Shown in pieces: positions 34,226-44,466 of a stretch of 64,000 bases of DNA. Within the stretch, counting starts at the first letter, position 1. Every line of letters starts with the position of its first letter. Origin of the DNA: Dactylosporangium vinaceum (lineage in GTDB: Bacteria > Actinomycetota > Actinomycetes > Mycobacteriales > Micromonosporaceae). The translations under genes and the position numbers were made by a program. Location of the stretch: assembly GCF_019904175.1 (NCBI RefSeq), contig NZ_CP061913.1:11160001-11224000 (forward strand). Reading direction: 5' to 3'. The notes under the pieces were generated by a model, which saw nothing but the letters and a program-made list of their open reading frames with translations, did no database searches and was not told the DNA's origin.

Positions 34226-37200
34226 TCAGGACTTGGAGACCACTAGGTCGGCGACTTGTGCCTCGGATGCGGCGATCAGGTGGGCGGCCCCGAGGCGGCG
34301 GTGGGCGGCCAGCGCGGCCTCGGCGTGGACCAGGGCCTTCCCGGGCTCGCCCAGCCGCGCGGCCAGCCCGGCCAGCGCGAACCCGAGGGTGCCCCAGGTG
34401 GCGCAGCCGGTGCCGAGTGTCGGGAACCGGTCGGCGTAGGGCTCGATCTCGGCGTACAGCTCCCGGGGGTCCGGTGTGCCGAGCCGGGCGGCCACGAGGG
34501 CCCACTGGAAGGCCACGAAGTCCCAGCACCAGAGCTGCTCACGGGCCGTTCCCCAGCGCTCGACAAGCGCCCGCGCCAGCTCCTCGTCACCGGACTCGCA
34601 CGCGGCCAGGACCGCTGTCGGCCGCAGGAGCTGCAGGTGCGGCTCGTCGGCCCGGCGGATCAGCTCGTCGCGCAGTTCGCCGGCGCGGCCCTGGAAGCGC
34701 CGGCTGGTGTACAGCATCGCCAGGCGGATCCACTGCGTGCCCCACAGCGAGGTGTGCTCCTGCAGCGCGAACGCCTCGCCGACCAGCCGCTCCCCGGCCT
34801 CCCAGTCGCCCGCCAGCACGGCCCGCCCGGCCTGCGCGTATCGCACCTGCGCCGGCAGCACCGGCGAGCGGATCTCCTCGGCCAGCCGGACGGCCCGGGC
34901 CAGGTCGGCGTCGAACCCGGCCACGTCGCCGACGCTGACCTCGGTGATCATCCGGTGCAGCCGGGCCATCACCTCGACGGTCCGCGGCAGGCCGGGGATC
35001 GCCAGCAGCTCGTCGGTTGTCGCCCGGCGCTCGGCCAGGCGCTGTGGCACCCAGGCGACGTTCCAGGCGTTGTTCAGGGTCCGCGCGAGCAGCTCCGGGT
35101 CGCCGAGCCCGCGGGCCAGGCGCACCGCCTCCGCCGCGTGGGCCTCGCCCTGCTCGCGGTCGGGGTGGTGGTACAACTCCACGGCGAGCGTGCCGAGCAG
35201 CACGGCCCGCCGGTAGACGTCATCGGGCCCGAGCCGGTCCAGCTGCTCGCGCAGGATGGCGATCATGCGCTCGTCGACGGTGAGGTACGGCCGCCACGTC
35301 CACAGCGTCGCCCCGCCGAACAGCGTCGCCGCGTCCATCGCGAGCTCGTCGTCGCCGAGCGGCCGGGCCAGCGTCAGCGCCTCGTCGAGCACGGCCCGCG
35401 TCCCGTCGAGGTCTCCGGCCGCGCGCCGGGCCAGCCCGAGCTGCACGAGCAGCCGGCCGCGCTCCCCCGCCGCGCCGGGCCCCGTCGGGTCGAGGGCACC
35501 GAGGGCGGACTCGAGATAACGGGCGGCCTCGTCGTAGGCCAGCTGCGCCATCGCCAGCTCGGCCGCCCGCCGCGCATACCGGACCGCGCGATCGGCCACA
35601 CCCAGCCGGGCGGCCATCGTGAAGTGGTGCACCAGGCGCCCGAGATGCTCGGGGTCGTCGGGCCGGTCGAACGCCTCGAGCGCCTCACCGACCCGCTTGT
35701 GCAGCCGCGCCCGCTGCAGCCGGGTCAGGCTGCCGTAGACGGTGTCCCGGACGAGGGCGTGCGAAAAGCGATAATCCCAGCTGTCCGGTACCTCCAGCAG
35801 CATGCCGATCCCGATGACGGGCTCGAGCCCGGCCATGACCTGATCGTGCTCCCGGCCCGTGCCGGCCGCGAGGAGCAGCAGGTCGACGTCGCGCCCGATG
35901 ACGGCCGCGGTCTCCAGCAGCTCCCGGGCCGGCGCCGGCAGCCGCGACAGCCGCCGGGCGATGACGTCGCGGACACTCTCCGGCACCCCGGCCGCGGCGA
36001 CGGCCTGGGTGTCGCCCCAGCCGTCCGGATACTCGCTCTCCAGCAGCCGCAGCAGCTCCTTGAGGTAGAACGGGTTGCCGCCGGTGCGCTCCAGGAGGGC
36101 GTGCGCGACCGGGCCGGGGCGCTTGACGTACTCGGCGACGTCGGCCTCGGTGAGCGCGGCCAGCCGGATGCGCTCGGCGCCGCGCTCGTTGGCCAGCAGG
36201 GCCAGGGTCTCGCGGACCGCCGCCTCGGACGTCTCGGGCCGCAGGGTCGCCAGCACCAGGATCGGTCGCCGGTGCAGGGTGGGCGCCAGGTGGGCCAGCA
36301 GTTGCAGCGAGGCCGGGTCGGCCGCGTGGAGGTCGTCGATGACGATCAGCAGGGGCGTGTGGAGCGCCTCCGCGACCTGCTCGTGGAGCTCGAACAGGGC
36401 CGTCTCGGGATCCGCGTGGTCGGCAGCCCTCCGGCCGGCCAGGGCGTCGAGCAGGTCCTCGCTGCCGCCGATCGCCCTGAGGATCTGCGTCCAGGGCCAG
36501 AAGGCGGGAGTGGCGCTGGCTTCGGCGCAGCGGCTCCAGGCGACGGTGAGGTCGGGCCGGGCCTGCTCGGCCGCGTGCTCGGCCAGGCTTGTCTTGCCGA
36601 GGCCGGCCTCGCCGACGATGAGCAGGACGCCGCCGTTGCCCTTGGCCGCCTGGGCGATGCGGTCGGCGATGCGCCGCTGCTCGGCTTGGCGCCCGACGAG
36701 CTTGCCCGGGTCGTTGCCGGCTTTTCGGCCCGGGTCGGTGCCCGCGTCCTCGCTACGGGCTGATTGCGCTGTTCGGGCCGCCTGTGCGACAAGCGCGCCC
36801 CGCGGACCGGCGAGCTTCGGGTCGTGCTGGAGGATCGCCGTCTCCAGCGCCGTCAGCTCCGGCCCCGGCGGGAGGCCCAGCTCCTCGTCGAGCACGGTCC
36901 GGGCCTGGCGGAAGGCGGCGAGCGCTTCGGCTTGGCGGCCCTCGCGATACAGGCCGAGCATGAGCTGGGCCCAGGAGCGCTCACGGAACGGCCGCCGCTC
37001 CAGCAGCGCCCGGGCCGACGCGACGGCCGCGGCCGGGCGCCCGGTGCCGAGCTGGATCTCGGCCAGGTCCTCGAGGGCACCGTCGCGCAGCTCGTTGAGC
37101 CGCGCGACGGCCGCCGCGGCGAACGTCTCGTCGGCGAAGTCGGCGAGCGCCTCCCCGCTCCAGTTCGCCAGGGCCTGCGTCAGCAACTGCTCGGCCCGCT

Positions 37201-37582
37201 CCGGATCGCGCTGCGCCCGCGCGGCCTCGACGCCAGTCGTGAAGCGCACCGCGTCGATCCGGTCACCGGCGGCCGCGAGCAGATAGCCGGGCTCCTGGGT
37301 GAGCAGGACGGCGGGCGGGGTCCTCGGCGCCCGGTCCGGCTCCAGGGCACGGCGCAGCTGGGAGATGTACGCCTGCAGGGTCCCGGTCGCGCTGGCCGGC
37401 ACGTCCGCGCCCCAGAGCCCGTCGACGATCCGGTCGACGGAGACCACCCGCCCGGGCTCCAGCAGCAGCATGGCCAGCACCGCCCGCTGCTTGCGGGCCC
37501 CCAGCTCGACCGCGCGCCGCTGCGGCGTCCACACCGAGAGCGGCCCCAGGATCCGGAACTCGAGCCGCGTCACGCGGGCCAC
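34226..37582 (-). CDS. AfsR/SARP-family regulator with ATPase and TPR regions
   Basis: 1118 residues. An OmpR-like winged DNA-binding domain (about 5-95), the BTAD domain (about 100-250), an AAA/NB-ARC-like ATPase with Walker A GEAGLGKT at 324-331 and Walker B LLIVIDDLHAAD near 415, then about 450 residues of TPR-like helical repeats. This is the large SARP architecture; such proteins activate secondary-metabolite or developmental genes, with ATPase and TPR parts as sensors. Start codon is GTG (37582; GTG at 37573 is an alternative). Divergent from the Tat-exported esterase, 33 bp away. No biosynthetic cluster is seen in the window. Confidence 0.92.
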   Translation of the reverse strand: MARVTRLEFRILGPLSVWTPQRRAVELGARKQRAVLAMLLLEPGRVVSVDRIVDGLWGADVPASATGTLQAYISQLRRALEPDRAPRTPPAVLLTQEPGYLLAAAGDRIDAVRFTTGVEAARAQRDPERAEQLLTQALANWSGEALADFADETFAAAAVARLNELRDGALEDLAEIQLGTGRPAAAVASARALLERRPFRERSWAQLMLGLYREGRQAEALAAFRQARTVLDEELGLPPGPELTALETAILQHDPKLAGPRGALVAQAARTAQSARSEDAGTDPGRKAGNDPGKLVGRQAEQRRIADRIAQAAKGNGGVLLIVGEAGLGKTSLAEHAAEQARPDLTVAWSRCAEASATPAFWPWTQILRAIGGSEDLLDALAGRRAADHADPETALFELHEQVAEALHTPLLIVIDDLHAADPASLQLLAHLAPTLHRRPILVLATLRPETSEAAVRETLALLANERGAERIRLAALTEADVAEYVKRPGPVAHALLERTGGNPFYLKELLRLLESEYPDGWGDTQAVAAAGVPESVRDVIARRLSRLPAPARELLETAAVIGRDVDLLLLAAGTGREHDQVMAGLEPVIGIGMLLEVPDSWDYRFSHALVRDTVYGSLTRLQRARLHKRVGEALEAFDRPDDPEHLGRLVHHFTMAARLGVADRAVRYARRAAELAMAQLAYDEAARYLESALGALDPTGPGAAGERGRLLVQLGLARRAAGDLDGTRAVLDEALTLARPLGDDELAMDAATLFGGATLWTWRPYLTVDERMIAILREQLDRLGPDDVYRRAVLLGTLAVELYHHPDREQGEAHAAEAVRLARGLGDPELLARTLNNAWNVAWVPQRLAERRATTDELLAIPGLPRTVEVMARLHRMITEVSVGDVAGFDADLARAVRLAEEIRSPVLPAQVRYAQAGRAVLAGDWEAGERLVGEAFALQEHTSLWGTQWIRLAMLYTSRRFQGRAGELRDELIRRADEPHLQLLRPTAVLAACESGDEELARALVERWGTAREQLWCWDFVAFQWALVAARLGTPDPRELYAEIEPYADRFPTLGTGCATWGTLGFALAGLAARLGEPGKALVHAEAALAAHRRLGAAHLIAASEAQVADLVVSKS

Positions 37583-37615
37583 GATAGTGGCCCGGACTCG
37601 CTACCGTAGTCGCCC

Positions 37616-38488
37616 ATGGGGATCAGCCGGCGTAACGCATTGCTGGGCGGGAGCGTCCTTTTGGCGGTAGCGGCCGGCACGGGTCTCGAACTAGTGGATC
37701 ACGCCGTCCTCCCCGGCAAGGGCAGGTTGGACGAGGCCCTGGGCCGCTGCGACGCGCCGCCTCCCGCCCTGCCCGCGGCCGCGCCACCGCCGCCGACAAC
37801 CGGCTCGTTCGAGTCCCGCCTGCGCGGCCGGACCGTCGCCTACGCCCTGTCATCGGCTCCGTCCGGCGACCGGCCCCTCGGCGTGTGCCTGGCCCTGCAC
37901 GGCTTCGGCTCCAACGCGCTCCAGGCGGTGAACACCGGCAACTACCCCCGCCTGCTGGCCGCTTCGTCCGCCCCGTTCGTCCTGGCCGCAGCCGACGGCG
38001 GCGACGGATACTGGCACCCGCACGCCACCGACGACCCGCTGGGCATGCTGTTCACGGAGTTCCTGCCGCTGCTGGCTTCCCGGCACGGCCTCCAGGTGGA
38101 CCGGGTGGCCGTGGCCGGCTGGTCGATGGGCGGCTACGGGGCGCTGCTGTCGGCCCTCACGTACCGCTCGCAGATCCGTTACGTCGTGGCCTCGTCCCCC
38201 GCCATCTTCCGCGACTACGCCGACGCCGAGCGGGTCAACCCGGGGGCCTACGACTCCCAGGCCGACTGGGACCGCCACGACGTCACCGCCCGGGCCGCGG
38301 AGCTGGCCGGCCTACCGCTCCGGATCGACATCGGAGCCGCCGACCCGTTCGCTCCCGCGGTACGCCGCCTCAGGGACCGCTTGCCGGACCCGTCGGTCGT
38401 CACCTTCACCACCGGCTGCCACGATGGCCGCTACTGGGACTCGGTGGGCCCGAGCCAGGTGGAGAGCCTCACAAAGGCACTGGCGTGA
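37616..38488 (+). CDS. Tat-exported alpha/beta-hydrolase (esterase D/antigen-85-like)
   Basis: 290 residues. The N-terminus has a twin-arginine motif, SRRNALLGGSVLLAVAAG, so export by the Tat pathway is likely. The mature part is an alpha/beta-hydrolase with nucleophile Ser in GWSMGGYG (about 175-182), an oxyanion-type ALHGFGSN and a His in TGCHDGRYW near the C-terminus. Resembles actinobacterial esterase/mycolyltransferase-like proteins. Substrate unknown. Short divergent spacing to the SARP gene suggests it is a SARP target. Confidence 0.85.
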   Translation: MGISRRNALLGGSVLLAVAAGTGLELVDHAVLPGKGRLDEALGRCDAPPPALPAAAPPPPTTGSFESRLRGRTVAYALSSAPSGDRPLGVCLALHGFGSNALQAVNTGNYPRLLAASSAPFVLAAADGGDGYWHPHATDDPLGMLFTEFLPLLASRHGLQVDRVAVAGWSMGGYGALLSALTYRSQIRYVVASSPAIFRDYADAERVNPGAYDSQADWDRHDVTARAAELAGLPLRIDIGAADPFAPAVRRLRDRLPDPSVVTFTTGCHDGRYWDSVGPSQVESLTKALA

Positions 38489-38516
38489 CAGCACCGCACC
38501 GGCCGCCGGGGCGGAC

Positions 38517-40018
38517 TCATCGACGGGCCTGCCGGGCGGCCGTCCGGCCGAGTGCCGCCAGCACGCCGACGAGAGCCAGAGCGACCCAGGTCAGCGGCCC
38601 CGGACCGGTCGGCCGGTCGCCCTCTCGCAGCACGCCCATGAAGTTCAGCGGATCGGCGTCATTGATCATCAGGTACCAGAGGAGCGTGTACACGGCCTGA
38701 AACACCCGCGGCGCCCCGGTCAGCGTGCCCAGGGCCAGGGCCAGGCCCGGAATGAACAGCGCGCCGGCCGCCCAGGCGAGCAGGCCCGGCCCGTCGCCGC
38801 CGAAGCCCATCCGGATCGCCGCGCCGGCCCCGGTCGCCGCCGCCAGCAGGACGCCGGCTGCCCATTCGGCGAGCACGCGGCGGCGCGGCGACGGGTAGGC
38901 GTCCAGGATCGCCGCCGCGCCCGAGGTGGCCGGCTGGGTGCCCAGGCGGGACCAGATCAAGATCGGCCATATCCAGGCGATCGCCAGCACGGCGCCGCGC
39001 GGGACGGCCAGGCCGGCCAGGGTCAGCGCCGCCGCGCCCAGCCACCACCACAGTGGGGTGCCGGCGATCAGGATCCGGGTCTCGCCGGCCAGCAGGCGCA
39101 GCGCACGGGTGCCCCGCCTCGGCGTCATCGTCGGCCTGACCGCGCCGAGCCGAGTTGACCCTGGCGCACGGGTGGCCCGGTCGGGGTGGGCCGGGCTAGC
39201 GAAGCGGGTGAACCACAGCGAGGGCAGGACGGCCAGGACCGCGGCCAGGGCGATCAAGGTCAGGCGGGCGGCCACGAACGGCGCGTCCACCGACAGGCCC
39301 GGCCAATCGAACACCTTCAACGGCTCCTCGACGTACATCAGGCCCAGCCCGACGTCCCGTGACGCGCCGGCCGGGAGGGTCACCCGGCGCAGGCCCAGGC
39401 CACCCAGCGGGGCCTTCGACGACTGGCCGACTATCGCCGACACCATCCAGATGAAGATCCACAGAACGTTGCCCAGGCCGCCGCGGAGCAGCGGAGTGGT
39501 CTCGAACAGCACGGCTACGGCGCTCGTCACGACGAGCATCGGGAAGGCGATAAGCACGAACGGCAACGTGAGCGCTACCGGATCCACGGTCCGCGACTCG
39601 CCCCGCAGCAGCTGCAGCCCCACAGCGGTGACCGCCAGGACGGCCGTCATCGAGGCCAGGACGCCGACGTTGCTGAGCAGCTTCGCCAGCAGGTATGCGG
39701 GAGTGCGCAGTGGTGAAGCGGCGATCAGCTGGCCGACCCCCGTGCGCTCGTCGCGGGCCACGGCGTCGCGCACCAGGTAGAAGCCCACAAGCGTCAGCCA
39801 CAACGCGCTGGTCAGGGCGGTCACCATCCCGACGTAGCCGCTCGTGTAGCGGCCGCGGTAGCCGCCCATCACCAGGACTGACCAGTGCGAGTCGACGGCC
39901 GGCACGGCCAGCAGACCCAGGCCGACGGCCGAGATGAGCATGAGGAGGTACGCCGGGCGCCGCACCCGTTCGCGGAAGTCGGCGAGCGCGGCCGGCAGCA
40001 CCGAAGTGGCCTGAGCGA

Positions 40019-40022
<4 letters not shown>
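38517..40022 (-). CDS. ABC transporter permease, 12-span type
   Basis: 501 residues with about twelve membrane spans in two halves, linked by a charged cytoplasmic segment (about 270-310). It begins MIAQATSVLPAALADFRERV, as in large ABC-2-like permeases. The ATG overlaps the stop of the ATPase gene (ATGA). Last gene of the RR-HK-ATPase-permease operon. Substrate unknown; in this class it is often an antibiotic, lantibiotic or signal peptide. Confidence 0.85.
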
Positions 40023-40879
<857 letters not shown>

Positions 40880-40883
40880 GCCC

Positions 40884-41921
40884 TCAAGGCTGCTGACCGC
40901 CGCCGCCGCGCACATCTGCCGAACGGGAGAGATCGCAGACGACTTCCCAGCGCCCGTCCCGCGGCCCGAAGGTGAGCGTCCCCCCGACGGCGGCCACCCG
41001 ATCGGCCAGTCCGCGCAGACCGCTACCCCCGCCGGACCGCGCCGGAGCAGCGCCCGCGGTCGGCGGCCGGCCAGCCGTATCCGGCATGTCGGAAACAACC
41101 GAGACGACTCCCGTGGCCGACAGCGCGACGGCAACGCCGGCCGACGGTGCAGCGTGGCGGCGAACGTTCGTCAACGCCTCGACGACCACGGAATAGGCGA
41201 CCGACGCGGCCGCCGGGGACAGCGACACCCCCGGCGCGATCGACAGCGAAGCGGAGGGCCCGAACCGGGTGACGACCGCCGGCACATCGGCGAACGAGTA
41301 CACCCGCGAGGATCGCAGGGCGGCCACCATCTCGTCCATGGCCGCCAACGCCCGCTGCCCCGCCGCCTCGATCCGCGAATACGACGCGGCCTCGGGAGCC
41401 TGCGCCTCGATCACGATCCCGGTCACCTCGTGAGCGACGAGGTCGTGCAGGTCCTGGGCCAGTTCCAGGCGCTGCGCCCGCCGCGCCGCCTCCAGCGCCC
41501 GATCCCGGGCCCGCAGGTAGAGCCCGATTGCCGCCGCCGCCACGGCACCGGCGAACGCGGTGGAAACCGTCAGCACCTCACCGTTCAGCGGAAACGACAT
41601 GCGAAGCGGGAGCACGGTGGCGGCCAGTCCGACGATGAGCCCGGCCCGACGGCCCCGCCGGGTCAGCCGGGCCAGCAGCACCAGCAACGGCAGGAACTCG
41701 AAGATGAACCAGAGACCGGGCGGCTGTGGTGGACCTTCGTAGACGAACCGGTAGGCCACGGTGACGGCCGGTGACGCGAATACCAGCCACCACCACGAGG
41801 GGCGGATGGCGGCGGCGACCGCGAGCATGGCCGCGATGCTGATGAGCAGGCCGGGCAGCCTGGTGAACGGCAGCCCGCACAGGACCGGCACGATCAGCAG
41901 GAGCGGCCAGAGCGCCTTCAC
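40884..41921 (-). CDS. NarL-type sensor histidine kinase (HisKA_3)
   Basis: 345 residues from a GTG that overlaps the response-regulator stop. Four to five membrane spans (about 4-135), then a HisKA_3 dimerisation helix with the phosphoacceptor His159 in AQDLHDLVAHE, then an HATPase domain with N-box EALTNVRRHA and G-box SGLRGLADRVAAVGG. Short extracellular loops only, typical of kinases that sense cell-envelope agents at the membrane. Confidence 0.9.
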   Translation of the reverse strand: MKALWPLLLIVPVLCGLPFTRLPGLLISIAAMLAVAAAIRPSWWWLVFASPAVTVAYRFVYEGPPQPPGLWFIFEFLPLLVLLARLTRRGRRAGLIVGLAATVLPLRMSFPLNGEVLTVSTAFAGAVAAAAIGLYLRARDRALEAARRAQRLELAQDLHDLVAHEVTGIVIEAQAPEAASYSRIEAAGQRALAAMDEMVAALRSSRVYSFADVPAVVTRFGPSASLSIAPGVSLSPAAASVAYSVVVEALTNVRRHAAPSAGVAVALSATGVVSVVSDMPDTAGRPPTAGAAPARSGGGSGLRGLADRVAAVGGTLTFGPRDGRWEVVCDLSRSADVRGGGGQQP

Positions 41922-42553
41922 GGCGCGACGAGCCCGTTGCTGTGGGCCCATACGGCGATGCCGACCCGATTGCGCACCGCGAGCTTGCGCTGCACGGCGG
42001 CGACGTGCGTTTTGACGGTACCGGCGGAGATGAACAGCTGCTCGCCGATCTCGGCATTCGTCAGGCCGGCACCGACCTGCGCGGCGATCTCCAGCTCGCG
42101 CTCGGTCAGTCGCCCGGGCGACGAGGGTTTCGGTGCGGACAGGTGCCGCAGGAGCTTCACGGTGATCGAGGGGCTGATCAGGCTCTCGCCGGAGTACGCG
42201 GCCCGGACGGCCTCGGTGAGCAGCGCCGGGCCGGAGCGTTTGAGGAGGAACCCGGCGGCGCCGTTGCGCAGGGCCGCGTACACGTACTCGTCCAGGTCGA
42301 ACGTGGTGACGACGACCACTCGGGTAGGGCCCCCGGCAAGCGCCCGGGTGACCTCCAGCCCGTCCATCCGCGGCATCCGGATGTCGAGGAGGGCGACGTC
42401 CGGGCGCACCGCCCGCACCAGCTCCAGCGCCGCGACCCCGTCGGCCGCGTCCGCGACGACCTCGATGTCGGGGGCGGCCGCGAGGATGCGGCGCAGCCCG
42501 GCCCGGACCATCTCCTGGTCGTCGGCGATCACCACCCGAATTCCCACGATCAA
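41918..42553 (-). CDS. NarL/LuxR-type response regulator
   Basis: 211 residues. Receiver domain with Asp11/Asp12, phosphoacceptor Asp57 (LLDIRM), Thr/Thr in VVVTTF and Lys in LLKRS. LuxR-type HTH at the C-terminus with ELEIAAQVGAGLTNAEIGEQ and the recognition helix SAGTVKTHVAAVQRKL. First gene of an operon with histidine kinase, ATPase and permease; likely activates its own operon. Divergent from nhaA by 20 bp. Confidence 0.92.
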   Translation of the reverse strand: MIVGIRVVIADDQEMVRAGLRRILAAAPDIEVVADAADGVAALELVRAVRPDVALLDIRMPRMDGLEVTRALAGGPTRVVVVTTFDLDEYVYAALRNGAAGFLLKRSGPALLTEAVRAAYSGESLISPSITVKLLRHLSAPKPSSPGRLTERELEIAAQVGAGLTNAEIGEQLFISAGTVKTHVAAVQRKLAVRNRVGIAVWAHSNGLVAP

Positions 42554-42573
42554 GCAGCCTAGACTTCAGCGTC

Positions 42574-44466
42574 GTGAGCGAGCTGTCCCAGACGAGGCGG
42601 AACTTCGCGGCGCCCCTGCGCAGGTTCATCGCGACCGAGTCCGGCAGCGCCGGTGTGCTCGTCGCCGCGATCGTCGCCGCGCTGGTGTGGGCGAACGTGG
42701 ACGAGGCCGGCTACGAGCGGCTGTGGAGCACCGAGCTCGCGCTCAAGGTGGGCTCGTGGGAGCTCGCCGACGACCTGCGCGCCTGGGTCAACAGCGGGCT
42801 GATGACGCTGTTCTTCCTGGTCGTCGGGTTGGAGGCGCGGCGCGAGCTGGACCTGGGTGACCTGCGGGACCGGCGGCGGTTCCTGCTGCCGTCGGCGGCC
42901 GGGGTGGCCGGGATGGTGCTGCCGGTCGGCATCTACCTGGCGATCAACGCCGGTGGCGTGGGCGCCCACGGCTGGGGTGTGGCCATGTCGACCGACACCG
43001 CGCTCGCGCTCGGGCTGCTGGCGTTGGTCGGCAAGGGGGTACCGGAGCAGGCCCGGGTGTTTCTGCTGACGGTCTTCGTCGTCGACGATCTGGTTGCGCT
43101 CATCGTGATCGCGGTGGCCTACTCCGAGCACATCGCGGTGATGCCGCTGGTGCTGGCCGCGGCGGTCTTCGGGGTGCTCCTCGGGCTGCGGGCGCTCGGC
43201 GTGCGCAGCGGGGCGATCTACGCGCCGTTCTGCATCCTGCTGTGGTACCTCATGCTGCGAAGCGGGGTCGACCCGGTCGTCGCGGGCCTGGCGATCGGGC
43301 TGACGGCTACCGCGTACACGCCGGCCCGCGGTGCGCTGGAGGCGGCCAGCGGCCTGTTCAAGCTGTTCCGCGAGCAGCCGACGGCGGAGCTGGCCCGGTC
43401 GGCGTCGGTCGGGCTCACCCGGACGCTGTCGCCGAACGACCGGCTGCAGCGCATGTACCACCCGTGGACGAGCTACCTGATCGTGCCGCTGTTCGGCCTG
43501 GCCAATGCCGGGATCGCGATCGACGGGGCGTTCCTGGCCCGGGCCTTCACCTCGCCGATCACCCTCGGCGTGCTGGCCGGTTATGTCGTCGGCAAGCCGA
43601 TTGCCGTCGTGGGTACCTCCTGGGCCGTGACCCGCCTCTCGAGGGGGCGGATCCGGCCCGGGGCGGGGTGGGCGGCGGTCCTCGGCAGCGGCACGATCGC
43701 CGGGATCGGCTTCACGGTGTCGCTGCTCATCGCGAGCCTGGCGTTCACCGGCGACGAGCTCGCCGAGGCGAAGGTGGGCGTGCTGGCGGCCGCGGTCGTC
43801 GCCTCGCTGCTGACGTTCGTCGTGTATCGCGTGACGGCCCGCCTCCCCAAGCACAAGCGGGCCCGGGCCCTGCTGGGCGACGCCGACGTCCTGCTCGACC
43901 TGATCCCGCCCGTGGACGTCGAGGTCGACCACGTCCGGGGTGCCGCCGACGCGTCGGTGACGATCGTCGAATACGGCGACTTCCAGTGCCCCTACTGCGG
44001 CCAGGCCGAGCCCGTCGTGCGGGCGCTGCTGTCGGACACCGACCTGCGCTACGTCTGGCGGCACCTGCCCCTGACCGACGTCCACCCGCAGGCCCAGCTG
44101 GCCGCGGAGGCCGCCGAGGCGGCGGCCGCGCAGGGTGCCTTCTGGCCCATGCACGACCTGCTGCTGGACCACCAGGACGAGCTCAAGCCGGCGGCCCTTG
44201 TCGACTACGCGGAGCGCCTCGGCCTGGACCGCGAGCAGTTCCACGACGACCTGCGCCACCACCGGCACGCGGCCCGCATCGACCAGGACCTGGAGTCCGC
44301 CGATCTGAGCGGGGTCAGCGGGACTCCGACCTTCTTCATCAACGGCCAGCGGCACTACGGCGCCTACGACCTGGCCACCCTCACCGAGGCGGTGAAGGTG
44401 GCCCGGGCCCGGGCCCTCATCGGCAGGTCCACACGTACACATTCGAGCGATCCCCTACGCCCTTGA
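42574..44466 (+). CDS. NhaA Na+/H+ antiporter fused to a DsbA-like thioredoxin domain
   Basis: 630 residues from a GTG. Residues 1-430 form the NhaA domain with about twelve spans; the paired Asp residues of the ion-binding site are in VFVVDDLVALIVI near 170, and GFTVSLLIASLAF near residue 375 is another family block. After a short cytoplasmic linker, residues 445-625 form a DsbA/thioredoxin domain with CPYC at 472-475 and cis-Pro in SGTPTFF. NhaA-thioredoxin fusions are known in actinobacteria. The C-terminal domain follows an even number of spans, so it is probably cytosolic. The end overlaps a convergent gene by 50 bp. Confidence 0.92.
   Translation: MSELSQTRRNFAAPLRRFIATESGSAGVLVAAIVAALVWANVDEAGYERLWSTELALKVGSWELADDLRAWVNSGLMTLFFLVVGLEARRELDLGDLRDRRRFLLPSAAGVAGMVLPVGIYLAINAGGVGAHGWGVAMSTDTALALGLLALVGKGVPEQARVFLLTVFVVDDLVALIVIAVAYSEHIAVMPLVLAAAVFGVLLGLRALGVRSGAIYAPFCILLWYLMLRSGVDPVVAGLAIGLTATAYTPARGALEAASGLFKLFREQPTAELARSASVGLTRTLSPNDRLQRMYHPWTSYLIVPLFGLANAGIAIDGAFLARAFTSPITLGVLAGYVVGKPIAVVGTSWAVTRLSRGRIRPGAGWAAVLGSGTIAGIGFTVSLLIASLAFTGDELAEAKVGVLAAAVVASLLTFVVYRVTARLPKHKRARALLGDADVLLDLIPPVDVEVDHVRGAADASVTIVEYGDFQCPYCGQAEPVVRALLSDTDLRYVWRHLPLTDVHPQAQLAAEAAEAAAAQGAFWPMHDLLLDHQDELKPAALVDYAERLGLDREQFHDDLRHHRHAARIDQDLESADLSGVSGTPTFFINGQRHYGAYDLATLTEAVKVARARALIGRSTRTHSSDPLRP

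Noticed and set aside
34256..36763. An 835-codon plus-strand open frame opposite the SARP gene
   Set aside because: Shadow frame in high-GC DNA; the SARP frame has all expected domains.
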